Positions 1-7,938 of a stretch of DNA of 18,053 nucleotides are shown one piece after another (position 1 is the stretch's first letter; every line of letters begins with the position of its first letter). The position numbers were made by a program, and so were the translations under genes. This DNA comes from DASPXY01 sp038227745 (GTDB taxonomy: Bacteria; Planctomycetota; Planctomycetia; Gemmatales; Gemmataceae). Below the pieces are notes generated by a model. That model ran no database searches. It saw only the letters and a program-made list of their open reading frames with translations, and was not told the origin of the DNA. The stretch lies in NCBI GenBank assembly GCA_038227745.1, contig JBBRPS010000096.1:1-18053 (forward strand), in the 5' to 3' direction.

Positions 1-2
1 GT

Positions 3-128
3 CCGAAGAAGCCTGCGCGGAAGCGGAAGTACAACAAGAGGCATCCTCATGTCGCCACCTCCAAGCTGTTAGCCGAGCGAGGAACCAAGACGCGACCGCT
101 GAATACCAAACAGAAACCAACACCTTGA
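3..128 (+). CDS. C-terminal tail of an unidentified basic protein, possibly an IS transposase (partial)
   Basis: This frame is open from the left edge and stops with TGA at 126-128. The visible 41 residues are strongly basic, rich in Lys, Arg, Pro and Thr (for example KPARKRKYNKRHP near the start). The base composition differs from everything to the right: more A, less G+C, and codons such as tta, aaa and cca. The stop codon overlaps the TTG from which the methyltransferase fragment could be read. I do not recognise the family. A transposase or other mobile-element gene end is my inference, because the methyltransferase next to it lacks its whole N-terminal half. It could also be a chance reading frame. 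Confidence 0.35.
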   Translation, partial: PKKPARKRKYNKRHPHVATSKLLAERGTKTRPLNTKQKPTP

Positions 129-2485
129 AAGGGCTGGAGGGGCCGGCCGAGGGCAAGCCGAAGGAGGAGTGGCGGCTGAAGTCGGCCCGCGACCTGCTGT
201 CGTTGAAGGTGTGCGACATGGCGATCGGCAGCGGGGCCTTCCTGGTGCAGGCGTGCCGCTACCTGTCCGAGCGGCTGCTGGAAGCCTGGGGGAAGGCCGA
301 GCGGGCCGGGACGGGCCGGCAGGGCAAGCTGGCGTTCGACGGGCAGGCCCCGGCCAGACCGAAGGTCGTGCCGCGGATCACGCCCTTCGGCGACGTGGCG
401 GTCGGGCGGCTGGACGAGCAGATCATCCCGGAGGAGACGGAGGACCGCCTGGTCTACGCCCGCCGCCAGGTGGCCCAGCGGTGCCTGTACGGGGTGGACA
501 AGAACCCGATGGCCGTGGAGATGGCCAAGCTGTCGCTCTGGCTGCTGACCCTGGCCAAGGGCCAGCCCTTCACGTTCCTCGACCACGCCGTCCGCTGCGG
601 CGATTCGCTGCTGGGCATCCACGACCTGAAGCAGCTCGAGGTCCTGCACCTAAGCGGTGACAAGGGGCAGACGCCCATCTTCGTCGAGGCCGTGGCCCGC
701 CACCTCCGGGAGGCGATGGAACTGCGTCTGCGGATCGAGGACATGCGGGTGACGACGGTGGAGGACGTGAAGGAGCAGGAGCGGCTCCTCCAGCAGGCCG
801 AAGAGAAGACCGACGCCCTGCGTTCGGCCGCCGACCTGTTGATCGCGGAGGCCCTGGGAGCCGCGGTCATGCCACAGGTCCAGATCGCCGGCTACATCGA
901 CGGCTGGGAGGTCGGCCCGCTGCGTGAGTTCGCCAGGCGGCACCTCGGCGACCGGCCGACGTTCCACTGGCCGCTGGAGTTCCCCGAGGTGTTCGCCCGC
1001 CGGGGCGGCTTCGACGCTCTGGTCGGCAACCCGCCGTTCATGGGCGGCCAGAAGATCACCGGGAACCTCGGCGACGAGTACCGCGAGTACCTCGTGCGGT
1101 GGCTGGCACGGGGGCAGCGGGGAAGTGCCGACCTGTGTGCCTACTTCTTCCTGCGTGGCCGGCAGCTGCTGCGGGAGGGAGGCGGCTTCGGCCTGCTGGC
1201 CACCAACACCATCGCCCAGGGCGACACCCGCGAGGTCGGCCTCGACCATCTGGTAGGGGACGGCTGCGTCATCCCGCAGGCGGTGCCCAGCCGCAAGTGG
1301 CCTGGTACTGCGACAGTGGAGGTCGCCCATATCTGGTGCCGTCGAGGACGATGGGCAGGCCCCTTCTTGCTGGACGACAAGCCTGTCGCCGGCATCACGG
1401 CGTTCCTCACGCCGCCCACGGCCGTCATCGGCATGCCGTTCCCTCTCAAGGCCAACCAAGGAAGGTGCTTCCAGGGATCAAACGTGCTTGGTCTTGGTTT
1501 CGTCCTTGAGCCAGAAGAGGCACAACGCCTCATCGCGAAGGACAACCGTAACTGCGACGTGGTGTTGCCCTACCTCAACGGGGAAGACATGAACTCCCGC
1601 CCGGACCAATCCCCAAGTCGGTGGGTGATCAGTTTCTTCGATTGGCCCCTCAACCGAGAAGCAGCTCCAGCCGGGTATGCAGGGCCAGTGGCAGCTGACT
1701 ACCCGGACTGCTTGGCAATCGTGGAGGCCAAGGTCAAGCCGGAACGGACAGCCAAGCAGAAGAACGCTACAGATCGTGATCGTGCCAAGAAGTGGTGGCG
1801 GTTTGGTCGTAGTGCTTCTGAACTCTACGCCACCATCAAGGGCATGCAACGAGTCCTGGCCCTTTCGCTGGTCAACAACCACTTGGGAGTCGGCGTCGTT
1901 CCGACGGGGATCGTGTTCGCCCACAAACTCGGTGTGTTCGCGTGTGCGGACTGGGACTTCTTCGCCGTCCTCCAGTCGCACCTCCACTACCACTGGGCAT
2001 GGCACTACTGTTCGACCATGCGGACCGACATCAACTACTCTCCCTCGGACTGCTTCGAGACGTTCCCCTTCCCCACGGAGCGTGCAGGGCTGGCCCGGGT
2101 CGGCGAACAGTACCACGACTACCGCGGTCAGGTGATCTCGGCTCGGAAACTGGGGCTGACGAAGACCTACAACCGCTTCCATGACCGCAGGGAGGCCAGC
2201 GAGGACATCGTCAGGCTGCGGCAGATGCACGTCGCGATGGACCAGGCGGTCGCGGCGGCCTACGGCTGGAAGGACCTCGACCTGGGACACGGCTTCCACC
2301 AGATCCGCGAGGGCGTGCTGCGGTACACCATCAGCGAGACTACCCGCCAGGAGGTGCTCGGACGGCTGCTGACGCTGAACCACCAGCGGCACGAGGAGGA
2401 GGTGCGGCAAGGGCTGCACCAGCAGAAGAAGCCACGAGGCAAGGGGAGGCAGAAGTCGACCGAGGGCGGCGGGCTTTTTGAGTGA
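125..2485 (+). CDS. drmMI: N-terminally truncated DISARM N6-adenine DNA methyltransferase (DrmMI/PglX-like)
   Basis: This family transfers a methyl group from SAM to adenine in DNA; in class 1 DISARM DrmMI marks host DNA as self. Visible motifs, numbered from the TTG at 125, are motif I D31-M-A-I-G-S-G-A-F39 and the catalytic N302-P-P-F305 of gamma-type adenine methylases. A C-terminal region with GHGFHQIREGVLRYT and a Lys/Arg-rich tail is typical of DrmMI ends. Full-length relatives are well over 1000 aa, with several hundred residues before motif I; here only about 30 remain. The TTG has no visible ribosome-binding site and overlaps the stop of the preceding foreign frame. I therefore think the gene is 5'-truncated and probably inactive. 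Bases of about 1440-2080, where target recognition would lie, have noticeably less G/C at third codon positions. It is placed in DISARM rather than BREX because drmA, drmB and drmC follow. Confidence 0.8.
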   Translation: MKGLEGPAEGKPKEEWRLKSARDLLSLKVCDMAIGSGAFLVQACRYLSERLLEAWGKAERAGTGRQGKLAFDGQAPARPKVVPRITPFGDVAVGRLDEQIIPEETEDRLVYARRQVAQRCLYGVDKNPMAVEMAKLSLWLLTLAKGQPFTFLDHAVRCGDSLLGIHDLKQLEVLHLSGDKGQTPIFVEAVARHLREAMELRLRIEDMRVTTVEDVKEQERLLQQAEEKTDALRSAADLLIAEALGAAVMPQVQIAGYIDGWEVGPLREFARRHLGDRPTFHWPLEFPEVFARRGGFDALVGNPPFMGGQKITGNLGDEYREYLVRWLARGQRGSADLCAYFFLRGRQLLREGGGFGLLATNTIAQGDTREVGLDHLVGDGCVIPQAVPSRKWPGTATVEVAHIWCRRGRWAGPFLLDDKPVAGITAFLTPPTAVIGMPFPLKANQGRCFQGSNVLGLGFVLEPEEAQRLIAKDNRNCDVVLPYLNGEDMNSRPDQSPSRWVISFFDWPLNREAAPAGYAGPVAADYPDCLAIVEAKVKPERTAKQKNATDRDRAKKWWRFGRSASELYATIKGMQRVLALSLVNNHLGVGVVPTGIVFAHKLGVFACADWDFFAVLQSHLHYHWAWHYCSTMRTDINYSPSDCFETFPFPTERAGLARVGEQYHDYRGQVISARKLGLTKTYNRFHDRREASEDIVRLRQMHVAMDQAVAAAYGWKDLDLGHGFHQIREGVLRYTISETTRQEVLGRLLTLNHQRHEEEVRQGLHQQKKPRGKGRQKSTEGGGLFE

Positions 2486-2515
2486 CCCTTTTCGGGGTGA
2501 CGATTGAGGGATCCG

Positions 2516-2977
2516 ATGGGCACGCGATTTCAGAAAGCACGATTCCACGCCGCCACGGGACCGCGGTCGCTGTTCGACCGGGTCCGGTTCAAGATGAGCG
2601 GCAAGCGGACGCTCCGCGTCCATGCTCCCCACCTGGCCGGACGTGCCGCCGAGCGGGCCGCACCCCTGGAGGCCATCTCCACGTTCGACGCCGGCGAGTG
2701 GGAGCTGGTCACGGTCGAGGTGCGGGAGGACACCTGCAAGTTCGTCAACTCGGCCTGGACGCGGGAGATCGACGGGCAGAGATGGTGGGTGGTGATCGGG
2801 CTGAACGACACCGTCGAAACCGTGATCGACACGGACAAGCGTGGCCTGGGCGACGCCATCGTGACCGGCGGGGAACTGTTCGACCGCGTCGAGAAGGTCA
2901 ACCGGGAGTTGATGCTCGCGGAGAGGGACATGGGCACCGGGGCGACGGGGGCGTCTCACCCGCCCGACGCCCCTTGA
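2516..2977 (+). CDS. Small hypothetical protein, possibly DUF4258/BrnT-like fold
   Basis: This 153-aa protein starts at ATG 2516, five bases after a good ribosome-binding site (gaggg, 2506-2510). A TTG at 2504 is in frame but lies on that site. The N-terminal 30 residues are basic. Residues 31-105 contain H39-x3-R43-x2-E46-R47, then an Ala/Glu helix and two or three predicted beta strands (ELVTVEV, WWVVIGL, ETVID). This order resembles small DUF4258-type domains related to RelE/BrnT toxins, but that is pattern recognition only. It lies 30 bp after the methyltransferase and 37 bp before the nuclease-like gene, so it is probably in the DISARM transcript. No separate antitoxin is visible beside it. 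Function unknown. Confidence 0.6.
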   Translation: MGTRFQKARFHAATGPRSLFDRVRFKMSGKRTLRVHAPHLAGRAAERAAPLEAISTFDAGEWELVTVEVREDTCKFVNSAWTREIDGQRWWVVIGLNDTVETVIDTDKRGLGDAIVTGGELFDRVEKVNRELMLAERDMGTGATGASHPPDAP

Positions 2978-3014
2978 GGCGTCCTGTGCCGAATGAGCCG
3001 AGAGAGGAGCCGCC

Positions 3015-3818
3015 GTGCTGCTTGCGGAAATCCATGGGAAGACGCTGGAGGTCGCCCGCGACAACGAGGACTACCTGACCTCGGCAGTCTTTGGGCACCT
3101 TCGGTACGTCTCGCCCGGCCCCTTCTGGGACGACCTCCTGAAAAGGGCCAGGGGCCTGCCGGGACCGGGCGGCCAGGAGCCGTCGTTGGGCAGTATGCTG
3201 GCCGACGCCGGCCGGTCGCCCTCGGCGTACTCCCGTCTGGAGGTTCGCTTCTGGCGACACCACGCCACGCACGGCGAGCCTGACCTGATCCTGCACTTCA
3301 CGGCGGACGGCCGCCCGCCGCTGGTGGTGCTGATCGAGGCCAAGCTGTGGTCGGAGAAGAGCGGGACGGGCGACCGCGACCAGCTGGTCCGCTACCTCCG
3401 CGTCCTCGAAGACCTCGCCTTGGCCGGCGTCAACGTCCCGGCAGACGCCGCTCGCTTCCTGGTCTACCTGACGCCCGGGGAGTCGCTGGTGGAGGTAGCG
3501 GACAGTACCGCCCGCGTGGACGACCCGGCGAGAGACCGGCCCCGGCTGTTCCGGCTCCAGTGGCAGGACGTGCTGGAGGCGGCGGACGCGGCGTGGCCCG
3601 GCTCGCAGGAGCCGACCTGCACCATCCTGGCCGACGTGGCTTGCTTCCTTCGGACGCTGGGCCTGGAATACTTCCGCGGCCTGTCCCGCCTCGACGACCT
3701 GCCCCTCCTCGAGCCCGGGTTCGGGGCCTTCTATACGGCCGGGCTGACGGGCTTCCGGGGGATGACCCGCGAGCCGAAGATGGGCTTCTTCGAGGTATGC
3801 AAGGGAGGCTGGTCATGA
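3015..3818 (+). CDS. PD-(D/E)XK nuclease-like protein inside the DISARM operon
   Basis: This 267-aa protein starts with GTG at 3015, preceded by ggag at 3006-3009. Residues 74-130 carry the nuclease core: R-L-E76 in a helix or strand, G87-E88-P89-D90, a hydrophobic strand ending in I107-E108-A109-K110, then Q123-x3-Y127. This matches the D-(x)n-ExK plus QxxxY arrangement of restriction and Cas4/AddB-type nucleases. The remaining C-terminal 140 residues (about 130-267) are an unassigned alpha/beta region. The stop overlaps the next start (ATGA, 3815-3818), so the two are translationally coupled. It is not one of the named DISARM core subunits. I infer an accessory nuclease, or another PD-(D/E)XK protein carried with DISARM. 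All putative catalytic residues are present. Confidence 0.7.
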   Translation: MLLAEIHGKTLEVARDNEDYLTSAVFGHLRYVSPGPFWDDLLKRARGLPGPGGQEPSLGSMLADAGRSPSAYSRLEVRFWRHHATHGEPDLILHFTADGRPPLVVLIEAKLWSEKSGTGDRDQLVRYLRVLEDLALAGVNVPADAARFLVYLTPGESLVEVADSTARVDDPARDRPRLFRLQWQDVLEAADAAWPGSQEPTCTILADVACFLRTLGLEYFRGLSRLDDLPLLEPGFGAFYTAGLTGFRGMTREPKMGFFEVCKGGWS

Positions 3819-4393
3819 GGGACGCGAGCGACGACTACGGACTGAAGGTCAGCCGGGCCCTGGAGGCCGTGCGGCGGATGCACGCCGATGTGAGCAAGAT
3901 GCTCTTGGACGCCGACGGCACCATCGGGAAGGGCAAGCCATCGGTGTTCGGGAACTGGGCCACGCGGGACCTGAACTACAAACCCAAGGCGGACTACTGG
4001 ATGTCCTGGTTCGTGTACCGCTATTACGCGGGGGGTGGAGGGGAGGCTCCGGGACTCGTGGAGGGCGTCTCCGTCTGGTTCTTCGACAACCAGAACCGGA
4101 TCGCCGAGCCTTACCTCCTGGTGGGCCAACTCTCCTACGACCTCGCCCCTGACCAGAAGATCGCGGCGGCTTGCCAGGAGTACGATCTGGTCTTCGCATA
4201 CGTCCACTGGAGCGGCCAGCCGGCCCCGGGCAGGGTGCTCACCGGCTCCCGTCCTCCCCAGAAGCCGTCCGTCAACTGGTACAAGGTCATCGCCGTGCCG
4301 CTCTACGCGGTCACCTCGATGGACGACGTGACCGGGCTGATGGATCGCGTCCGTGCCGCCGAAGCCCCTGTCAGTACCGAGGGCCAGCCATGA
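3815..4393 (+). CDS. Hypothetical protein coupled to drmA
   Basis: This 192-aa protein starts at ATG 3815, six bases after ggagg (3804-3808), and overlaps both neighbours by ATGA junctions (3815-3818 and 4390-4393). I do not recognise a family. It begins with a charged helix (SRALEAVRRMHADVSKMLLDA), followed by an aromatic-rich stretch (KPKADYWMSWFVYRYY) and several beta-strand-like segments (GVSVWFFDNQ, YLLVGQLSYD, DLVFAYVHWSG). No signal peptide or membrane helix is visible, so it is probably cytoplasmic. The tight coupling to the PD-(D/E)XK gene upstream and to drmA downstream suggests it works with one of them, but no function can be assigned. Confidence 0.7.
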   Translation: MRDASDDYGLKVSRALEAVRRMHADVSKMLLDADGTIGKGKPSVFGNWATRDLNYKPKADYWMSWFVYRYYAGGGGEAPGLVEGVSVWFFDNQNRIAEPYLLVGQLSYDLAPDQKIAAACQEYDLVFAYVHWSGQPAPGRVLTGSRPPQKPSVNWYKVIAVPLYAVTSMDDVTGLMDRVRAAEAPVSTEGQP

Positions 4394-7300
4394 CGACTGT
4401 ATTGCAAGCCGCACCGTCCGCCACACGCATCCGCCAGGAACTGGTCGAGGCCGTGATGCTCGACCTGCTCGGGCCGGCCCACGGCCCCGAGGAGGAGCTG
4501 GACGAGCGGAACGTCCGCGACCGCTACCTCGTTGGCATGCTCGCCCCCAAGCGGCAGGAGCTGTCGCCCGAGGAGTTCGACGAGCTGGCCCAGGGCGGCG
4601 TCGGCAGCGGCGAGGACGGCACCGCCGACTTCTCAGCCCCGCCGGCCAAGACCATGTTCCCGTCGTCGTTCGGCATGACCTTCTGCGTGGACCTGGAGGC
4701 CGAGGCGTTGCAGATCACCGCCCGCTGGGGGCAGTACGTCCGCCTCCGCAGCGAGACGCTGACCCGCGAGGGCGGCGAGCTGAAGCTGGTCTGGAAGCGG
4801 ACGCCGAAGGAGGGCGTCTCGAAACCCGTCCCCCTCCAGGCTGGGCGTTTCACCTGGAAGCCCGACGCGGAGCTGCCCGAGGTCTACGTCCAGGGGCTGA
4901 TCCGCAAGCGGGACGACCACTGGTCCGTCACCCTCTTCCTCGTCAACGGCCAGCAGGAGCCCAAGAAGCTGCGGGACCAGGCGTGGCTGTTCCAGCCCGA
5001 GCTGGCCGTCGAGTGCCCGAAAGGCAAGCCCGTCTTCCACCGGCGGGCGTCGCTGCGGGACCCCGGCAAGCTGGACCTCCTGGCCTACGCCGAGGATCTT
5101 GAGATGTCCATGCTCTACCGGCACTGCGTGGAGTTCGCCGTCGGCCACGGCGTCAGCGTCCACGCCGAGCCGTCTCCCGGGCACCAGGATCGAGCCGTCC
5201 GCCTCCACACCCTCGTCGTGCCGCGGTCGGAGGTGCCCAGGTCCACGCCGCCGACCGCCGACGAGGTCCCCGGCCTGGTTGGCCTCGTCCTCGACATGAA
5301 GGACCTGGCCCAAACACCCGACGCCGGCTTCGCCGCCAAGCTCGGCCCGCTGGTGACGGCCTACGCGGCGTGGATCGCCGAGCAGGAGGCTCGGCTGACC
5401 CTGTCCGACCTGGCCCCCTACCGGGCGACCGGCCAGTCGGTGATGGACCGATGCCGCGAGGCCCTGGGCCGCATAAAGGCCGGCCTGGAGCTGCTCGCCG
5501 GCGACAAGCAGGCGGCCGAGGCGTTCCGCTTCGCCAACAAGGCCATGTGGCTCCAACGCATCCACACGATCTACGCCCTGGCCCGCCGGCGTGGGGAGGC
5601 TGCCGACCTGGCGGCCATCGATGCAGACGTGAAGAACCACGCCTGGTATCCGTTCCAGCTGGCCTTCATCCTCCTCAACCTGCCCGGCGTCACGAAGCTC
5701 GATCACACGGAGCGGACCGGCGAGGCCGACGCCGTCGCGGACCTGTTGTGGTTCGGGACAGGCGGGGGGAAAACGGAATCGTACCTGGGCCTGTCCGCCT
5801 ACACGATGTCCCTCCGGCGTCTGCAAGGAGCGGTGGCCGGGCGGAGCGGCGAGCAGGGCGTGGCCGTGCTAATGCGGTACACGCTGCGGCTACTCACGAT
5901 CCAGCAGTTCCAGCGGGCCGCGTCGCTGGTCTGTGCCTGCGAGACGATCCGGCGGGAGGACTCCGCGAAGTGGGGCTGGACGCCCTTCCGCATCGGCCTC
6001 TGGGTCGGCCAGAGGACCACGCCCAACACTACGGACCAGTCGGCCGAGTCGGTCAAGCAGGACCACGGCCACGGCAAGTTCCGGGGCGGCGTCGGCGGGG
6101 GCAGCGTCGGTGGGGGCGGCGGCTCCCCGGCCCAGCTGACCAACTGCCCCTGGTGCGGCAGCCGCATCAGCCCCGGCCGCGACATCAAGGTCGAGGCGTA
6201 CCAGCGGGGCCGGGGCCGCACTATCACCTACTGCTCAGACCTCAAGGGCGAGTGTCCCTTCAGCCCCCGCAAGTCGCCCGACGAGGGGCTGCCCATGCTG
6301 GTGGTGGACGAGGAGGTCTACCGGCTGCTGCCGAGCTTGCTAATCGCGACGGTGGACAAGTTCGCTCAGATGCCGTGGAACGGCAAGGTGAGCATGCTCT
6401 TCGGCCAGGTGGACGCCTGGTGTCCCCGCCACGGCTTCGGCTCGCCCGAGCTGGCCTGCGGCGAGAGCCACCCCAAAAAGGACCGATGGCCGGCGGTCCG
6501 CGTCCAGCCGCACAAACCGCTGCGGCCGCCGGACCTCATCATCCAGGACGAGCTGCACCTGATCAGCGGGCCGCTGGGGACACTCGTCGGGCTGTACGAG
6601 ACGGCGGTGGACAAGCTCTGCACCTGGGAGGTCGGGGGCAAGAAGGTCCGCCCCAAGGTGATCGCCTCGACGGCCACCATTCGCAAGGCAGGGGACCAGG
6701 TCCACGCCACCTTCCTGCGGCAGGTCCGCGTGTTCCCGCCGCAGGCCCTGGACGTTCGCGACAACTTCTTCTCGCGTCAGCGGCCGCCCTCGGAGGCGGA
6801 CCCCGGCCGGCTCTTCCTGGGCATCTGCTCGCCGGGCCGGCGGCTCAAGGTGGCCCTGATCCGGGTCTACGTCGCCTTCCTGTCCGCGGGCCAGCAGATG
6901 TACGAGCGGTACGGCAAGGCCGCCGATCCGTGGATGACGTTGATCGGCTACTTCAACTCGATGCGGGAGCTGGGCGGCATGCGGCGGCTGGTGGACGACG
7001 ACGTGAAGAGCCGCCTCCGCAAGATGGACCAGCGGGGGCTGGCCAAGCGGGTCGTGGACACGCTCGACGAGCTGACTTCTCGCAAGGGCTCGACCGAGAT
7101 TCCCGAGGTGCTCGACCGCCTGGAGGTGCAGTTCGACCCGGCCGTCGAGGCGAGGCGGAAGCAGATGGCCCGGACGGGGAGCCTCAAGGACATCCCGCCC
7201 CGGCCCATCGACGTGCTGCTGGCCACCAACATGGTGAGCGTGGGCGTGGACGTGAACCGCCTGGGCCTGATGGTCGTGGGCGGCCAGCCGAAGACGACGG

Positions 7301-7938
7301 CGGAGTACATCCAGGCCACCAGCCGCGTGGGCCGCAGGTTCCCCGGCATCGTCTGCACCGTGTACAACTGGACGCGGCCCCGTGACCTGTCCCACTACGA
7401 GACCTTCGAGCACTACCACGCCACCTTCTACAAGCACGTCGAGGCGTTGAGCGTCACGCCCTTCGCCCCGGGGGCGATCAGCCGCGGGCTGACGGCGTTG
7501 CTGGTCTCCTGCATCCGCCACCAGGGTTCCGAGTTCAACAGCAACGACAGGGCCCAGAGGCTGGACCGGCAGCACCCGTGCGTGCAGGCGGCCATCGACC
7601 TGATCGCCCGCCGTGCCCACCTCGTCGGCAACGGGGCCGCCATCGAGCAGCAGGTGCGGGCCGAGCTGCAAGAGCGGCTGGACGCCTGGCTGGCCGAGGC
7701 CCAGAAGTCGGCGGGCGGCCGCGTCCTGGCCTACGACGAGAAGAAGGACGGCGTGACGGTCGGGCTGCTGCGACGGCCCAGCCTGGCCCCGTGGGACGAC
7801 TTCACCTGCCTGAACTCACTGCGGGACGTGGAGCCCACGGCCAGCCTCATCCTCGACGACGGCGGCATGGACGAGGACGCGGCGTTCACGCCGGCCGTGA
7901 GCGAGGACGCCGCCGGGGAGGAGGGCGACGATGAGTAA
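4390..7938 (+). CDS. drmA: DISARM helicase DrmA
   Basis: DrmA is the superfamily 2 helicase-like core subunit of DISARM and forms a DNA-binding complex with DrmB. The 1182-aa protein starts at ATG 4390, within an ATGA overlap; an in-frame GTG/ATG further upstream would only extend into the previous gene. The N-terminus (LLGPAHGPEE ... DRYLVGMLAP) is characteristic of DrmA. Helicase motifs are Walker A G456-T-G-G-G-K-T462, DEAH-type D720-E-L-H723, motif III S760-T-A-T763, and motif VI Q975-A-T-S-R-V-G-R982. Between motifs I and II lies a zinc-binding insert beginning C586-P-W-C589, directly preceded by a glycine-rich linker (residues 566-578). All helicase residues look intact. Its end overlaps drmB by 8 bp. 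Family assignment is very likely given the motifs and the neighbours. Confidence 0.93.
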   Translation: MTTVLQAAPSATRIRQELVEAVMLDLLGPAHGPEEELDERNVRDRYLVGMLAPKRQELSPEEFDELAQGGVGSGEDGTADFSAPPAKTMFPSSFGMTFCVDLEAEALQITARWGQYVRLRSETLTREGGELKLVWKRTPKEGVSKPVPLQAGRFTWKPDAELPEVYVQGLIRKRDDHWSVTLFLVNGQQEPKKLRDQAWLFQPELAVECPKGKPVFHRRASLRDPGKLDLLAYAEDLEMSMLYRHCVEFAVGHGVSVHAEPSPGHQDRAVRLHTLVVPRSEVPRSTPPTADEVPGLVGLVLDMKDLAQTPDAGFAAKLGPLVTAYAAWIAEQEARLTLSDLAPYRATGQSVMDRCREALGRIKAGLELLAGDKQAAEAFRFANKAMWLQRIHTIYALARRRGEAADLAAIDADVKNHAWYPFQLAFILLNLPGVTKLDHTERTGEADAVADLLWFGTGGGKTESYLGLSAYTMSLRRLQGAVAGRSGEQGVAVLMRYTLRLLTIQQFQRAASLVCACETIRREDSAKWGWTPFRIGLWVGQRTTPNTTDQSAESVKQDHGHGKFRGGVGGGSVGGGGGSPAQLTNCPWCGSRISPGRDIKVEAYQRGRGRTITYCSDLKGECPFSPRKSPDEGLPMLVVDEEVYRLLPSLLIATVDKFAQMPWNGKVSMLFGQVDAWCPRHGFGSPELACGESHPKKDRWPAVRVQPHKPLRPPDLIIQDELHLISGPLGTLVGLYETAVDKLCTWEVGGKKVRPKVIASTATIRKAGDQVHATFLRQVRVFPPQALDVRDNFFSRQRPPSEADPGRLFLGICSPGRRLKVALIRVYVAFLSAGQQMYERYGKAADPWMTLIGYFNSMRELGGMRRLVDDDVKSRLRKMDQRGLAKRVVDTLDELTSRKGSTEIPEVLDRLEVQFDPAVEARRKQMARTGSLKDIPPRPIDVLLATNMVSVGVDVNRLGLMVVGGQPKTTAEYIQATSRVGRRFPGIVCTVYNWTRPRDLSHYETFEHYHATFYKHVEALSVTPFAPGAISRGLTALLVSCIRHQGSEFNSNDRAQRLDRQHPCVQAAIDLIARRAHLVGNGAAIEQQVRAELQERLDAWLAEAQKSAGGRVLAYDEKKDGVTVGLLRRPSLAPWDDFTCLNSLRDVEPTASLILDDGGMDEDAAFTPAVSEDAAGEEGDDE

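Noticed and set aside
125..2485. Assignment of the methyltransferase to BREX (PglX).
   Set aside because: The families are related, but drmA, drmB and drmC follow and no pglZ, brxC or brxL is present in the window.
2981..3014. ATG at 2993 as the start of the nuclease-like gene.
   Set aside because: It is in a different frame; the GTG at 3015 has the ribosome-binding site and leads into the conserved protein.
1478..3064. Long open frame on the minus strand across the methyltransferase end and the next gene.
   Set aside because: It is antisense to genes with clear motifs, spans their boundaries and has low-complexity composition; a GC-rich shadow. The same holds for minus-strand frames at 6340-7671, 8594-9673 and 11209-13182.
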